From assembly GCF_015350905.1 (NCBI RefSeq), contig NZ_JADKRZ010000007.1:1-64000 (forward strand): 64,000 nt of DNA, given 5' to 3'. Positions 1 to 9,116 of this stretch are shown one piece after another (the first letter of the stretch is position 1; every line of letters begins with the position of its first letter). The stretch is from Curtobacterium sp. VKM Ac-2865. Lineage in GTDB: Bacteria > Actinomycetota > Actinomycetes > Actinomycetales > Microbacteriaceae. Under the pieces are notes generated by a model that saw nothing but the letters and a program-made list of their open reading frames with translations, did no database searches and had not been told where the DNA came from. Both the position numbers and the translations under genes were made by a program.

Positions 1-15
1 GCCCCACGGCCGGGT

Positions 16-69
16 CGTGACGGACGGGAGGCTCGGTGCCAGCTGGCACCGAGCCTCCCGTCCGTCACG
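16..69. terminator. Perfect 54-bp palindrome, probable bidirectional terminator
   Basis: The two 27-base arms are exact reverse complements with no spacer, centred on AGCT. The core GACGGGAGGC...GCCTCCCGTC recurs at 24305-24354 after asd and in part at 30980-31023 and 18061-18099. The position downstream of the TetR gene and the self-complementarity suggest a transcription terminator. There is no U-tract, which is common for actinobacterial terminators. Bases 70-222 hold nothing I recognise. Confidence 0.65.
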
Positions 70-222
70 TGGTGCGTGCGCGGCTGGCGCCGGTGCTGGC
101 GCGGCTGGTGCGAGGTCGTGCACTCGGTGCGGGTCTGTACGGTCGCACCACGCGGTCGACCTCGTACGGGGCGGGAGACCGCGCACCGTGCCGGGTCGGA
201 GCGGGCGTCCGAGACGGGTGCG

Positions 223-804
223 TCAGCTCCACCACGCGGGGAAGGACCGCGTGATCGTGTCGACGAGGGCGCGGCGGGAGCGTCGGGGGCCGGCGAGCCA
301 GGCCTCGATCGCACCGACGAAGCCCTGCGCGACGAAACCGGCGGCGACGTCGTCGAGGAGCTCCGGACGCGCGGCGGCGTCCAGCGCCTCGATGTGCCGG
401 ACGCTCGAGACGGTGAAGTGCTCGACGAGCAGCCGGTGCAGCGAGCCGTCGTTCGGGTCGGGCAGGGCCTTGGCGTAGATGTCCCGGTGCGTGACGACGT
501 GTTCGACGACCGCGTTGATGCCGCGGCGCGTGATGGCGGCGAGTTCCTCGGCGTCCGCCCCCTGCTCCGCAGCGGTGTGTCGTGCGGCGGCGTCCTCGTC
601 ACGGATGTCGTCGAGCTCCGGGGTCAGCACGTCGGCGAGCAGCGAGCCGGGGGAGACGGCGTGCGAGTAGAACGTGGCCCGGTTGATCCCGGCGGCGCGG
701 GTGACGTCCGCCACCGTGATCTCGGACACCGGACGGCTCGTCGCGAGTCGCAGGATCGCTTCACGCAGGGCAGCCGTGGTGTGCAGGATCCGAGCGTCCA
801 CCAT
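223..804 (-). CDS. TetR/AcrR-family transcriptional regulator
   Basis: A 193-residue protein with an N-terminal helix-turn-helix at about residues 13-50 (REAILRLA...SEITVADVTRAAGINRATFYSH), the classic TetR pattern. It is followed by an all-helical ligand-binding and dimerisation domain. An upstream in-frame start at 960 exists, but the ATG at 804 is preferred: it has a purine-rich GAGGG Shine-Dalgarno and starts just before the HTH. The gene is divergent from an MFS exporter 179 bases away, the usual arrangement of a TetR repressor controlling an efflux pump. Family is certain from the HTH; the target and ligand are inferred or unknown. Confidence 0.9.
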   Translation of the reverse strand: MVDARILHTTAALREAILRLATSRPVSEITVADVTRAAGINRATFYSHAVSPGSLLADVLTPELDDIRDEDAAARHTAAEQGADAEELAAITRRGINAVVEHVVTHRDIYAKALPDPNDGSLHRLLVEHFTVSSVRHIEALDAAARPELLDDVAAGFVAQGFVGAIEAWLAGPRRSRRALVDTITRSFPAWWS

Positions 805-913
805 GACGCCCACCCCCTCTTCCGTCCTGGTCGCCCGGACTCCCGAGCATGCCGACGCTACCGCAGGTGGGGCGGCGGTGTCGCGGGCGGGAGTCGGTGC
901 GTAGGATGGTACC

Positions 914-941
914 GCGGCCGAATCGATTCGAGCGTGGCCGC
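914..941. promoter_or_regulatory. Candidate TetR operator between divergent genes
   Basis: A perfect 12-base palindrome, CGAATCGATTCG (919-930), lies inside a wider GCGGCC (914-919) ... GGCCGC (936-941) inverted repeat. A TAGGAT box at 902-907 could be the -10 of the exporter gene, so a repressor bound here would sit just over the start point. Binding by the adjacent TetR protein is inference. Confidence 0.5.
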
Positions 942-983
942 GATCACCACTCGCAACCACCCCTCATCGCCGAAGGACCTGTC

Positions 984-2240
984 GTGACCGCGCCCGCCAC
1001 CACCGGCTCGCTGAGAGTCATCCTGCACCCGGGGGACTCGCTCTCCCGGGCCCAACGGCTCGTCTACGTGTTCGTCCTCGGAGCCCTCACCGCGCTCGGC
1101 CCGTTCACGATCGACCTGTACCTGCCCGCGTTCCCGGCGCTGAAGCAGCAGTTCGGGGTGACCGACGGCGCTGTGCAGCTCACGCTGACGGCCACGACGC
1201 TCGGGTTCGCGGCCGGCCAGCTGCTCGTCGGCCCCTGGAGCGACAAGGTCGGCCGTCGTCTGCCGCTGATCATCGCGACGACGGTGCACATCGCCGCGTC
1301 GATCGGGGCGGCGACGGCGCCGAACATCGAGGTGCTCGGGCTGTTCCGCGTCCTGCAGGGCATGGGCGCCGCGGCCGGGGGCGTGGTCGCGATGGCCACC
1401 GTGCGCGACCTGTTCGGCGGGAAGCCCCTGGTCCGGATGCTGTCGCGCCTGGCGATGGTGAACGGGCTCGCACCGATCCTGGCACCGCTCATCGGGTCGC
1501 AGATGCTGCGGTTCACCAGCTGGCGCGGGATCTTCGTCTTCCTCGCCTGCTACGGCCTGGCGGTCGTCATCGCGTCGATCCTGCTCATCGTCGAGACGCT
1601 GCCGCCGGCTCGTCGTCAGGAGGCCGGCCACTCCACGATGGGCCAGCGCTACCGGGCGCTCTTCTCGGACCGCATCTTCGTCGGAGTCGCGCTCATCGGG
1701 GCGATGGTCTTCAGCGGGTTGTTCTCGTACCTCAGCGCGTCACCGTTCCTGTTCCAGGGCGTCTACGGCCTCGACGCGCAGCAGTACGGGCTGCTCTTCG
1801 CGGTGAACTCGGTCGGGGTCGTCCTCGGCGTGCAGATCTCGGCACGGCTCGCGCAGCGGGTGGGTCCGCAGTGGATCCTGGCGTGCTCGACGGCCACGCT
1901 GTTCCTGGCCTCGACGGCGATCATCGTGCTCGACCTGCTCGGCGCCGGGCTCGTCGGGGTCCTCGTCCCGCTCTGGTTCTTCATCGCCGCGTGCGGGTTC
2001 TCGTTCCCGCTCGTACAGGTCATCGGGCTCGCCTCCCACGGGAAAGAGGCCGGCACCGCCGCCTCGGTCCTGGGAGCGCTCAACTTCGGCGTCGCCGGGC
2101 TCATCTCGCCGATCGTGGGATGGCTCGGGATCACGCAGGCTGCACCCATGGCGGCGGTCATGGCGTCCACGGCGGCGGTCGCGATCCTGCTGCTGTGGTT
2201 CGTCGTGCGGCCGCGGACGGTGCCGGCGCTGTCGCACTGA
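984..2240 (+). CDS. Bcr/CflA-type MFS multidrug exporter
   Basis: A 418-residue membrane protein with about 12 predicted transmembrane segments. It carries the MFS motif A-like loop between TM2 and TM3 (GPWSDKVGRRLPL) and the Bcr/CflA-type TM1 pattern (LGALTALGPFTIDLYLPAFP). Members of this family are 12-TM proton-coupled drug exporters of about 400 residues. The GTG at 984 is preferred over the more upstream start at 849 because AAGGA lies 7 bases before it and the longer N-terminus is unlike the family. The neighbouring divergent TetR gene is the likely repressor. The substrate cannot be read from sequence. Confidence 0.9.
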   Translation: MTAPATTGSLRVILHPGDSLSRAQRLVYVFVLGALTALGPFTIDLYLPAFPALKQQFGVTDGAVQLTLTATTLGFAAGQLLVGPWSDKVGRRLPLIIATTVHIAASIGAATAPNIEVLGLFRVLQGMGAAAGGVVAMATVRDLFGGKPLVRMLSRLAMVNGLAPILAPLIGSQMLRFTSWRGIFVFLACYGLAVVIASILLIVETLPPARRQEAGHSTMGQRYRALFSDRIFVGVALIGAMVFSGLFSYLSASPFLFQGVYGLDAQQYGLLFAVNSVGVVLGVQISARLAQRVGPQWILACSTATLFLASTAIIVLDLLGAGLVGVLVPLWFFIAACGFSFPLVQVIGLASHGKEAGTAASVLGALNFGVAGLISPIVGWLGITQAAPMAAVMASTAAVAILLLWFVVRPRTVPALSH

Positions 2241-2244
2241 GGTC

Positions 2245-2345
2245 CGGCGGGGTGCGGCGGGGACCGGCGAGGTGCGGGCGGGGTGCGGCGGGCGGGTGCG
2301 GCGGGGACCGACGGGTGCGGCGGGTGCGGTGCGGCGGGGACCGAC
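2245..2345. repeat. Degenerate G-rich tandem repeats
   Basis: Downstream of the exporter gene, short variants of GGTGCGGCGGGGACCG follow one another about six times with varying spacing. The tract has no coding signal that I trust. Confidence 0.5.
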
Positions 2346-2348
2346 TCG

Positions 2349-2463
2349 GAACGACACCGCCGTTGTCGTGCGACGTCGATCGTGTCGTTCGGCGCGACGA
2401 GCCCGACGCGTTCGTGGCAACCGCGACAAGATCGTTGTCGTACGACGACGATCTTGTCGTTCG
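2349..2463. repeat. Two copies of a ~42-bp palindromic element (REP-like)
   Basis: Copy 1 (about 2350-2391) and copy 2 (about 2422-2463) align without gaps. Each is a palindrome: GAACGACAC (2349-2357) pairs with GTGTCGTTC (2382-2390), and CGACAAGATCG (2424-2434) pairs with CGATCTTGTCG (2449-2459), with TCGTACGA at the centre of copy 2. The spacer between copies is about 30 bases. The pair lies between two genes on the same strand, so it could end the upstream transcript or be a REP/BIME-type mobile repeat. Confidence 0.6.
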
Positions 2464-2521
2464 AGGACGGACTCTCCGCGGGGCCGTACCGCCGGGTCAG
2501 CGGCGTCCCTAGGCTGAGCGC

Positions 2522-4564
2522 ATGAGCGACGCGGTGGAGCAGGCACGGGCAGCGGCGGAGGCAGCGCGGGCAGCGGCGGACGAGGCACGACGCCTCGCGG
2601 ACCAGGCGGTCGCCCGGGCCGAGAAGCTCGCCGCGGCACTGGCCCAGGCGGCATCCACGGCGGCGGCACCCACGTCAGCGGACTCCGCGCCGGCACCGGC
2701 GCCGGACGCGACCTCCGCGAACGGCGTCCCCGCGGCCCCGGCGACGGCGGTACCCGCGCCGGACGTGACCTCCGCGACCGACGTCCCAGCGGCGCCGGGC
2801 GGGACCACCCCGGGCCCGGCGGCCGCGCTGCCGACCGCCACCGAGCCTCCCGTCGGGCCGCTCGGGGCGGACGCCGTCGACGCCGTCCGGGCGGGCTACA
2901 CGGTGACCGGCACGGCGCTGGAACTCGGGGCCCTGGTCAACGGTGCCGTGCGCCCCGACGTCCAGGTGCGCATCCCCCTCGGCATGCTGAACCGGCACGG
3001 CCTGGTCGCCGGTGCGACCGGCACCGGCAAGACCCGCACGCTGCAGCTGCTCGCCGAGCAGATCGCGGCGAACGGCGTCCCCGTGTTCGCCGCCGACGTG
3101 AAGGGCGACCTGTCCGGGCTCGCCGTCGCCGGGCAGGCCTCGGACAAGCTCCTCGCGCGCACCGCGGGCATCGCACAGGACTGGAGCCCTGCCGCCAGCC
3201 AGGCCGAGTTCTACTCGCTCGGCGGGCAGGGGACCGGCGTGCCGATCCGTGCGACGGTGTCCGGCTTCGGGCCGCTGCTGCTGTCGAAGGTGCTCGGGCT
3301 GAACGACACCCAGGAGTCGTCGCTCGGGCTGGTCTTCCACTACGCCGAGCGTGCCGGGCTGGCACTCGTCGACCTCGCCGACCTGCGGAGCGTGCTGACC
3401 TTCCTGGTGAGCGATGCCGGCAAGCCCGAACTCGCGGACCTCGGGGGACTGTCGAAGCAGACGGCCGGGGTCATCCTGCGCGAGCTCGTCACGTTCGCCG
3501 ACCGCGGCGCCGACCGGTTCTTCGGCGAGCCGGAGATCGACACGCAGGTGTTCCTCCGGACGGCGGCGGACGGGCGCGGCATCGTGAGCCTGCTCGAGGT
3601 GCCGGGGGTGCAGGACCAGCCCGAGGTCTTCTCGACGTTCCTGATGTGGCTGCTCGCGGACCTGTACAACGAGCTGCCGGAGGTCGGTGACCAGGACAAG
3701 CCGAAGCTGGTGTTCTTCTTCGACGAGGCACACCTGCTGTTCAGCGGCGCGTCGAAGGACTTCCTCGAGCAGATCGTCCGGACCGTGCGGCTCATCCGGT
3801 CGAAGGGCGTCGGGATCGTCTTCGTCACGCAGACGCCGAAGGACGTCCCGAACGACGTCCTGGCGCAGCTCGGCTCCCGCGTGCAGCACCAGCTCCGAGC
3901 GCACACACCGGACGACGCCAAGGCCCTGCGCGCGACCGTCTCCACCTACCCCACGAGCGAGTACGACCTCGGCGAGGTCCTGACGTCCCTGGCCACCGGT
4001 GAGGCGATCGTCACCGTGATGAACGAGCAGGGTGCTCCCACCCCGGTGGCCTGGACACGGCTCCGCGCACCGCAGGGCTCCATGGACCCCATGCCGGCAG
4101 CCGAGATGGAGGCCCGGGTCGCCTCCTCCCCGCTCCTCGCGACGTACGGCACTCCCGTCGACCCCGAGTCCGCCCATGAGGTCCTCGCCCGCCGCATGGA
4201 GGCCGCCGCGGCACAGTCCGCCGCCGACGACGCCGCGAAGCAGGCGGCAGCAGCGGAGGCGGAAGCGGCGAAGGAGGCCGCCCGGGCCGCTGCGACGGCG
4301 GCGAAGGAGGCCGCCGCACAGGCGAAGCAGGAGGCCCGGGAACGGACCGCCGCGCAGCGGGAGTACGAGCGCACGCAGCGCGAGTTCGAACAGGCCGAGC
4401 GGACGGCTGCGCAGCGACGCGGGCGCTCCACGTCGCGGTCGCGGACCACGTCGTCCCGGAAGACCGGCGACCCGTTGTCCGACCTGCTCGGCGGGGGACT
4501 GGGTCAGGCGATCGCGAAGGAGGTCGTGCAGGGGATCTTCTCGACCCTGCGTCGACGGCGCTGA
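2522..4564 (+). CDS. HerA-like helicase/ATPase (DUF853 family)
   Basis: A 680-residue cytoplasmic ATPase. Residues 1-45 form an alanine-rich coiled coil, followed by an Ala/Pro linker to about residue 115. The ATPase core has Walker A GATGTGKT (164-171) and a Walker B-like FFFDEAHLL (about 398-406). A second alanine- and charge-rich coiled coil (about 560-640) precedes the C-terminal GGGLGQAIAKEVVQGIF segment. This is the layout of the bacterial DUF853/HerA C-terminal family (about 500 residues); the N-terminal coiled coil is an extension. A TAGGCT box ends 6 bases before the ATG, consistent with a leaderless mRNA. HerA relatives are DNA translocases, but no NurA nuclease gene is adjacent, so the cellular role is open. 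Confidence 0.85.
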   Translation: MSDAVEQARAAAEAARAAADEARRLADQAVARAEKLAAALAQAASTAAAPTSADSAPAPAPDATSANGVPAAPATAVPAPDVTSATDVPAAPGGTTPGPAAALPTATEPPVGPLGADAVDAVRAGYTVTGTALELGALVNGAVRPDVQVRIPLGMLNRHGLVAGATGTGKTRTLQLLAEQIAANGVPVFAADVKGDLSGLAVAGQASDKLLARTAGIAQDWSPAASQAEFYSLGGQGTGVPIRATVSGFGPLLLSKVLGLNDTQESSLGLVFHYAERAGLALVDLADLRSVLTFLVSDAGKPELADLGGLSKQTAGVILRELVTFADRGADRFFGEPEIDTQVFLRTAADGRGIVSLLEVPGVQDQPEVFSTFLMWLLADLYNELPEVGDQDKPKLVFFFDEAHLLFSGASKDFLEQIVRTVRLIRSKGVGIVFVTQTPKDVPNDVLAQLGSRVQHQLRAHTPDDAKALRATVSTYPTSEYDLGEVLTSLATGEAIVTVMNEQGAPTPVAWTRLRAPQGSMDPMPAAEMEARVASSPLLATYGTPVDPESAHEVLARRMEAAAAQSAADDAAKQAAAAEAEAAKEAARAAATAAKEAAAQAKQEARERTAAQREYERTQREFEQAERTAAQRRGRSTSRSRTTSSRKTGDPLSDLLGGGLGQAIAKEVVQGIFSTLRRRR

Positions 4565-4602
4565 TCGACCGGCAGGTCACCTCGCCGCGGGGTCAGCCTC
4601 GG

Positions 4603-5163
4603 TCAGCAGGGCTTGCGGCGCTCGGCCGGCCGCGGCGGCAGGTAGCGCCGGGCGAAGTCCCGCGCGGGCAGCGGACGGGTGAGCTCCGTGACCTGGACGC
4701 CCAGGGCGTCGACGACTCGGTCGAGCCCGGCGTCGCCCCAGACGTCCGAGCGCATCCGGAAGAGGTGCCGGTCGTCGGGGCCGTACGCCACGAGGACCCG
4801 CGTGGTCCGGTCGATGGAGCTGCCGAAGGTGGTGGCGAGCACGACACGTTCGACGCAGGGACGGCCGACGGACCGCATCGGCGTCAGCACTCCGCGCACC
4901 ATGACGCCGTCGTGGCTGATCCCCACGAAGGCAGACCGGAGTCGGACGAAGACCACACCGGCAGCGACGGCGAGCACGACGACGACGGTGGCGACCAGCG
5001 CCCAGAGCCGCAGCGGGAACGAGACCCACAGCAGGGCGACGGCGAGCGGGACCGCCGAGAAGACGATGCTCAGCGCCGTGGACCGGACGAGGGCGACCCG
5101 CGGACGGACCAGGACGTCGAACGTCACGGGCTCCGGACCCGTCGCCGCCGTCGTTCCCCCCAC
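4603..5163 (-). CDS. Small membrane protein with PH-like C-terminal domain
   Basis: About 186 residues. Two closely spaced hydrophobic segments (residues about 25-75) form a membrane hairpin. A C-terminal domain follows (VFVRLRSAFVGISHDGVMVRG...) whose pattern resembles bacterial PH-domain (YdbT/PH-like) proteins. The GTG start at 5163 is chosen for its GAGGAG Shine-Dalgarno; longer in-frame readings extend to about 5322 but add Gly/Arg-rich sequence. Convergent with the HerA-like gene, with 38 bases between the stops. A TATGCT box at 5282-5287 (reverse strand) is a possible -10. Function unknown. Confidence 0.65.
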   Translation of the reverse strand: MGGTTAATGPEPVTFDVLVRPRVALVRSTALSIVFSAVPLAVALLWVSFPLRLWALVATVVVVLAVAAGVVFVRLRSAFVGISHDGVMVRGVLTPMRSVGRPCVERVVLATTFGSSIDRTTRVLVAYGPDDRHLFRMRSDVWGDAGLDRVVDALGVQVTELTRPLPARDFARRYLPPRPAERRKPC

Positions 5164-5429
5164 GGCCGTCTCCTCGTCCCCTCGGGTGCACCCGGAGCGC
5201 GCCGTCGAGGACGCTCCGCAACGGCGCCCCTGCCGTCCACGTGTGCGCGACCCACCCGGCTCTCGGATGCGTCGTACCGGCAGCATAGGGGAGGTCTCGG
5301 CCGCTGCGACCGATCTGTCCACCCTTCTGGGGGAGCGCTGGGGAAGCGGGGTTCAGCGTGGTCCGCAGGGTGGGGGACTGTGACACGTCATCGCCGGAGA
5401 CCGGGGCTGCAGCTCGCCTGGAACGACGA

Positions 5430-5461
5430 GAGCGCACGTGCCCTGGTGGACTCGTGCGCTC
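5430..5461 (-). terminator. Hairpin downstream of tRNA-Ser
   Basis: GAGCGCACG (5430-5438) and CGTGCGCTC (5453-5461) form a 9-bp stem with a 14-base loop. It begins 20 bases past the tRNA 3' end in the direction of tRNA transcription, so it probably terminates that transcript. The surrounding gene-free stretch 5164-5480 shows nothing else clear apart from the possible -10 of the minus-strand gene. Confidence 0.55.
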
Positions 5462-5480
5462 CCGGTCGTGCTGTTCTTCG

Positions 5481-5568
5481 TGGCGGAGAATGGGGGATTC
5501 GAACCCCCGAGGGCTTGCACCCAACACGCTTTCCAAGCGTGCGCCATAGGCCACTAGGCGAATTCTCC
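5481..5568 (-). tRNA. tRNA-Ser (anticodon GGA)
   Basis: An 88-base class II tRNA. Acceptor GGAGAAT/ATTCTCC, anticodon stem-loop ACGCT-TGGAAAGCGT with anticodon GGA, a long variable arm and the T-arm GGGGGTTCGAATCCCCC. The 3' CCA is encoded (5481-5483). A TACCAT box (5597-5602, reverse strand) is a candidate -10. Confidence 0.97.
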
Positions 5569-5690
5569 TGGTGCCATCTCGCGATGACGACACCCCATGG
5601 TACAGGTCTTCCGGGGTGTGGACGACCACCGCTCTCCACAGGTCGATCCGTTCCCAGAGGGCACGGCAGCGGCACGGCTAGCCTGGACCC

Positions 5691-7850
5691 GTGTCGACCC
5701 GCATCTACATCACGTCAGCAGAAGGACACACGGGCAAGAGCACGGTGGCGCTCGGTGTCCTCGAGACCCTCGCCCGCACGGTCGGACGCGTCGGCGTGTT
5801 CCGGCCCGTCGCCCGTTCGGTGGAGGAACCCGACTACGTGCTCGAGCTCCTGCTCCAGCACACCGCCGCCGGTCAGTCGTACGACGACGCCGTCGGCGTG
5901 ACGTACGACGACGTCCACGCCGACCCGGACGCGGCACTCGCCACCATCGTCGGCCGCTTCGCCCAGGTCGAGCGGCAGTGCGACGCCGTCGTGGTCCTCG
6001 GCTCCGACTACACGGACGTCGGCAGCCCCACGGAGCTCTCCTTCAACGCCAAGGTCGCGGCGAACCTCGGCGCACCGGTGCTCCTCGTCCTCGGCGGGCG
6101 CGACTCGGCCGAACGCGGTGCCAGGACCGCCGCGGACATGGGCCAGGTCGCCGACGTCACGACGAGCGAACTCCGCGCCGCACACGCCCAGCTGCTCGGG
6201 ATCGTCGTCAACCGCGCCGACCCCGACGCACTCCCCGCGATCTGCGACGCCGTGTCCGCGGCCGTGCAGGACCACCACCCCGACACGCTCGTGTGGGCGA
6301 TCCCCGAGGACTCGGTCCTCGTCGCGCCGACCGTGCGCGCCCTGCTCGCCGCGACCGAGGCCACGCTGGTCCGCGGCGACGACGCCCTGCTCGACCGCGA
6401 GGCCCTCGGCACGGTCGTCGCGGGCATGAGCATGGAGAACGTGCTCCCGCGGCTGATCGAGGGTGGCATCGTCGTGGTGCCCGGGGACCGCAACGACGTC
6501 CTCATCGCGACGCTCCTGGCGAACCAGTCGGACACGTTCCCGAGCCTCGCCGGCGTGATCCTCAACGGCGGGTTCGAGACGGCCCCGCAGATCACGCGGC
6601 TGCTCGAGGGCCTGTCGAGCTCGCTGCCGATCGCCACGAACGACCTCGGCACGTACGACACGGCCCTGCGCATCACGCAGACCCGCGGTCGTCTCGCGGC
6701 GGACTCCCCGCGGAAGGCCGACCTGGCGCTGTCGCTGTTCGAGCGCCACGTGCAGGCCGACGCGCTCCTCGCCCGACTCCAGGTCACCCCGTCGGGCGTC
6801 GTCACGCCGCTCATGTTCGAGCACGGGTTGCTCGACCGGGCGCGCGAGTACGGCACGCGGATCGTGCTGCCCGAGGGCGACGACGACCGGATCCTCCGCG
6901 CGGCCTCGACCCTGCTGCAGCGTCAGGTCTGTGCGCTCACGATCCTCGGTGACCCTGCGGCGATCCGGGCGCGGGCGACGGAGCTCGGGCTCGACCTCGA
7001 CGCAGCCCAGCTCGTGTCGCCGTTCGACCCCGCACTCCGTGAGCGCTTCGCGGAGGAGTACACGAAGCTCCGCGCACACAAGGGCATGAGCATCGAGCTC
7101 GCCCGCGACACCGTGACCGACGTCTCGTACTTCGGCACGATGATGGTGCAGCTCGGGCTCGCGGACGGCATGGTCTCCGGCGCGAAGCACACGACGGCGC
7201 ACACCATCCGGCCGTCCTTCGAGATCATCAAGACCCGTCCGGACACGTCGATCGTGTCGAGCGTGTTCCTGATGGCGCTCGCCGACCGCGTGCTCGTCTA
7301 CGGCGACTGCGCGGTGATCCCCGACCCGACCAGCGAGCAGCTGGCCGACATCGCGATCTCCTCCGCCGAGACCGCCACCCAGTTCGGCATCGAGCCCCGC
7401 GTGGCGATGCTGAGCTACTCGACGGGGGACAGTGGCTCCGGAGCGGACGTCGACAAGGTCCGCGCCGGCACCGCCTTCGTGCGGGAGCGTCGACCGGACC
7501 TGCTCGTGGAGGGGCCCATACAGTACGACGCCGCCGCCGACCCGACGGTCGCGAGCACGAAGATGCCGGACTCGCCGGTCGCCGGCCACGCGACGGTCTT
7601 CATATTCCCGGACCTCAACACGGGCAACAACACCTACAAGGCGGTCCAGCGGTCCGCCGGCGCAGTCGCGATCGGGCCGGTGCTGCAGGGGCTCCGCAAG
7701 CCGATCAACGACCTGTCCCGCGGGGCACTGGTCAGCGACATCGTGAACACAGTGGCCATCACCGCGATCCAGGCGGGCACCGCACAGACGGCCGCCAGCA
7801 CGTCGGTCGACCCCGCAGCACCCACCGGCACCGCGACCAGCGCTCGCTGA
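5691..7850 (+). CDS. pta: Phosphate acetyltransferase
   Basis: A 719-residue long-form Pta. It has an N-terminal BioD-like P-loop domain (ITSAEGHTGKSTVALG, residues about 7-22), a middle DRTGG domain, and a C-terminal PTA_PTB catalytic domain from about residue 375 (LMFEHGLLDRAREYGTRIVLPEG). It transfers acetyl between acetyl-CoA and acetyl phosphate. Length fits the long family of about 700 residues. GTG start with TAGCCT (5679-5684) exactly 6 bases upstream, a leaderless arrangement. ackA follows 61 bases downstream, giving the complete acetate overflow/assimilation module. Confidence 0.97.
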   Translation: MSTRIYITSAEGHTGKSTVALGVLETLARTVGRVGVFRPVARSVEEPDYVLELLLQHTAAGQSYDDAVGVTYDDVHADPDAALATIVGRFAQVERQCDAVVVLGSDYTDVGSPTELSFNAKVAANLGAPVLLVLGGRDSAERGARTAADMGQVADVTTSELRAAHAQLLGIVVNRADPDALPAICDAVSAAVQDHHPDTLVWAIPEDSVLVAPTVRALLAATEATLVRGDDALLDREALGTVVAGMSMENVLPRLIEGGIVVVPGDRNDVLIATLLANQSDTFPSLAGVILNGGFETAPQITRLLEGLSSSLPIATNDLGTYDTALRITQTRGRLAADSPRKADLALSLFERHVQADALLARLQVTPSGVVTPLMFEHGLLDRAREYGTRIVLPEGDDDRILRAASTLLQRQVCALTILGDPAAIRARATELGLDLDAAQLVSPFDPALRERFAEEYTKLRAHKGMSIELARDTVTDVSYFGTMMVQLGLADGMVSGAKHTTAHTIRPSFEIIKTRPDTSIVSSVFLMALADRVLVYGDCAVIPDPTSEQLADIAISSAETATQFGIEPRVAMLSYSTGDSGSGADVDKVRAGTAFVRERRPDLLVEGPIQYDAAADPTVASTKMPDSPVAGHATVFIFPDLNTGNNTYKAVQRSAGAVAIGPVLQGLRKPINDLSRGALVSDIVNTVAITAIQAGTAQTAASTSVDPAAPTGTATSAR

Positions 7851-7911
7851 GCGCCGACGCCACCCGAGCCTCCAGACCGGCCCTTGGGCCATGCACAGAA
7901 AGCGAGCCACC

Positions 7912-9108
7912 GTGACCGCCGCACTCGTCGTGAACTCCGGATCGAGTTCGTTCAAGTACCAGCTCATCGAGCTCGACGGCGAGCGCGAGCTCGCGTCCGG
8001 GCTCGTCGAGCGCATCGGCGAGTCCACGGGCGCGTGGAAGCACACGAACGCGCTGACCGGGGAGTCCTCGTCGAACGACTCGGCCTCGGTGCCTGACCAC
8101 GCCGCCGGCTTCCAGGCGATGATCGACGCGTTCGCGAAGGTCGGGCCGTCGTTCGACGACCACCCGCCGTCGGTCGTGGGGCACCGCGTCGTCCACGGCG
8201 GCACGGCCTTCGACGCCGCCACGATCGTCACGGACGAGGTCGAGCGGCAGATCGACGCCCTGTCGAGCCTGGCGCCGCTGCACAACCCCGCGAACCTCGA
8301 GGGCATCCGCGCCGCGAAGCAGGTGTTCTCCGGCGTGCCGCACGTCGCCGTGTTCGATACCGCGTTCCACCAGACGATGCCGCCGCACGCGTACACGTAC
8401 GCGATCCCCGCGGAGCTCGCCGAGCAGCACCAGATCCGCCGGTACGGCATGCACGGCACGAGCCACAAGTACGTCTCCGAGCAGGCCGCCGTGTTCCTGG
8501 ACCGCCCGCTGTCGGAGCTGAAGACGATCGTGCTGCACCTCGGCAACGGCGCCTCGGCCGCGGCGATCGACGGCGGCCGGTCGATCGAGACCTCGATGGG
8601 GCTGACGCCGCTCGAGGGACTCGTCATGGGCACCCGGTCCGGGGACCTCGACCCGGCCGTGCTGATCCACCTGCACCGCGAGGCGGGGATGTCGTTCGAC
8701 GACCTCGACACGATGTTGAACAAGCAGTCCGGCCTGCTCGGCCTGACCGGCAACGGCGACATGCGCGACGTGCAGGCCGCGGCGATCGACGGCGACGAGA
8801 CGGCCGAGGCGGCGCTCGCCGTCTACCGGCACCGGATCCGCCGGTACGTCGGGGCGTACACCGCGCAGCTCGGCGGACTCGACGCCGTCGTCTTCACGGC
8901 GGGCGTGGGGGAGAACAACGCGCTGCTGCGTCGTCGGGTGCTGGCCGGGCTGGAGCACCTCGGCATCGAGATCGACAACGACCGCAACGAGCTGCACGCG
9001 AAGGACGCCCGAATCATCTCGACGGACTCCTCGCGGGTCGCCGTGCTGGTCATCCCGACGAACGAGGAGCTCGAGATCGCCCGGCAGTCGGCGGCCGTCG
9101 CGCTGTAG
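7912..9108 (+). CDS. ackA: Acetate kinase
   Basis: A 398-residue acetate/propionate kinase interconverting acetate plus ATP and acetyl phosphate. It starts with the diagnostic VVNSGSSSFKYQ and contains GHRVVHGG, FDTAFHQTMP, GMHGTSHKYV, HLGNGASAAAI and the C-terminal FTAGVGENN. The GTG at 7912 gives the canonical N-terminus; an in-frame ATG at 7891 would add seven residues and cannot be excluded. It follows pta closely and is probably cotranscribed. Confidence 0.96.
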   Translation: MTAALVVNSGSSSFKYQLIELDGERELASGLVERIGESTGAWKHTNALTGESSSNDSASVPDHAAGFQAMIDAFAKVGPSFDDHPPSVVGHRVVHGGTAFDAATIVTDEVERQIDALSSLAPLHNPANLEGIRAAKQVFSGVPHVAVFDTAFHQTMPPHAYTYAIPAELAEQHQIRRYGMHGTSHKYVSEQAAVFLDRPLSELKTIVLHLGNGASAAAIDGGRSIETSMGLTPLEGLVMGTRSGDLDPAVLIHLHREAGMSFDDLDTMLNKQSGLLGLTGNGDMRDVQAAAIDGDETAEAALAVYRHRIRRYVGAYTAQLGGLDAVVFTAGVGENNALLRRRVLAGLEHLGIEIDNDRNELHAKDARIISTDSSRVAVLVIPTNEELEIARQSAAVAL

Positions 9109-9116
9109 CGGCGGGC

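Noticed and set aside
1740..2696. Long minus-strand frame (318 residues, Pro/Arg-rich)
   Set aside because: It lies opposite the MFS gene and intergenic repeats, has low-complexity composition and no family signal. A shadow of GC-rich coding sequence.
5715..8762. 1015-residue minus-strand open frame across pta-ackA
   Set aside because: Wholly antisense to two clear enzymes; the length reflects codon bias in the opposite strand, not a gene.
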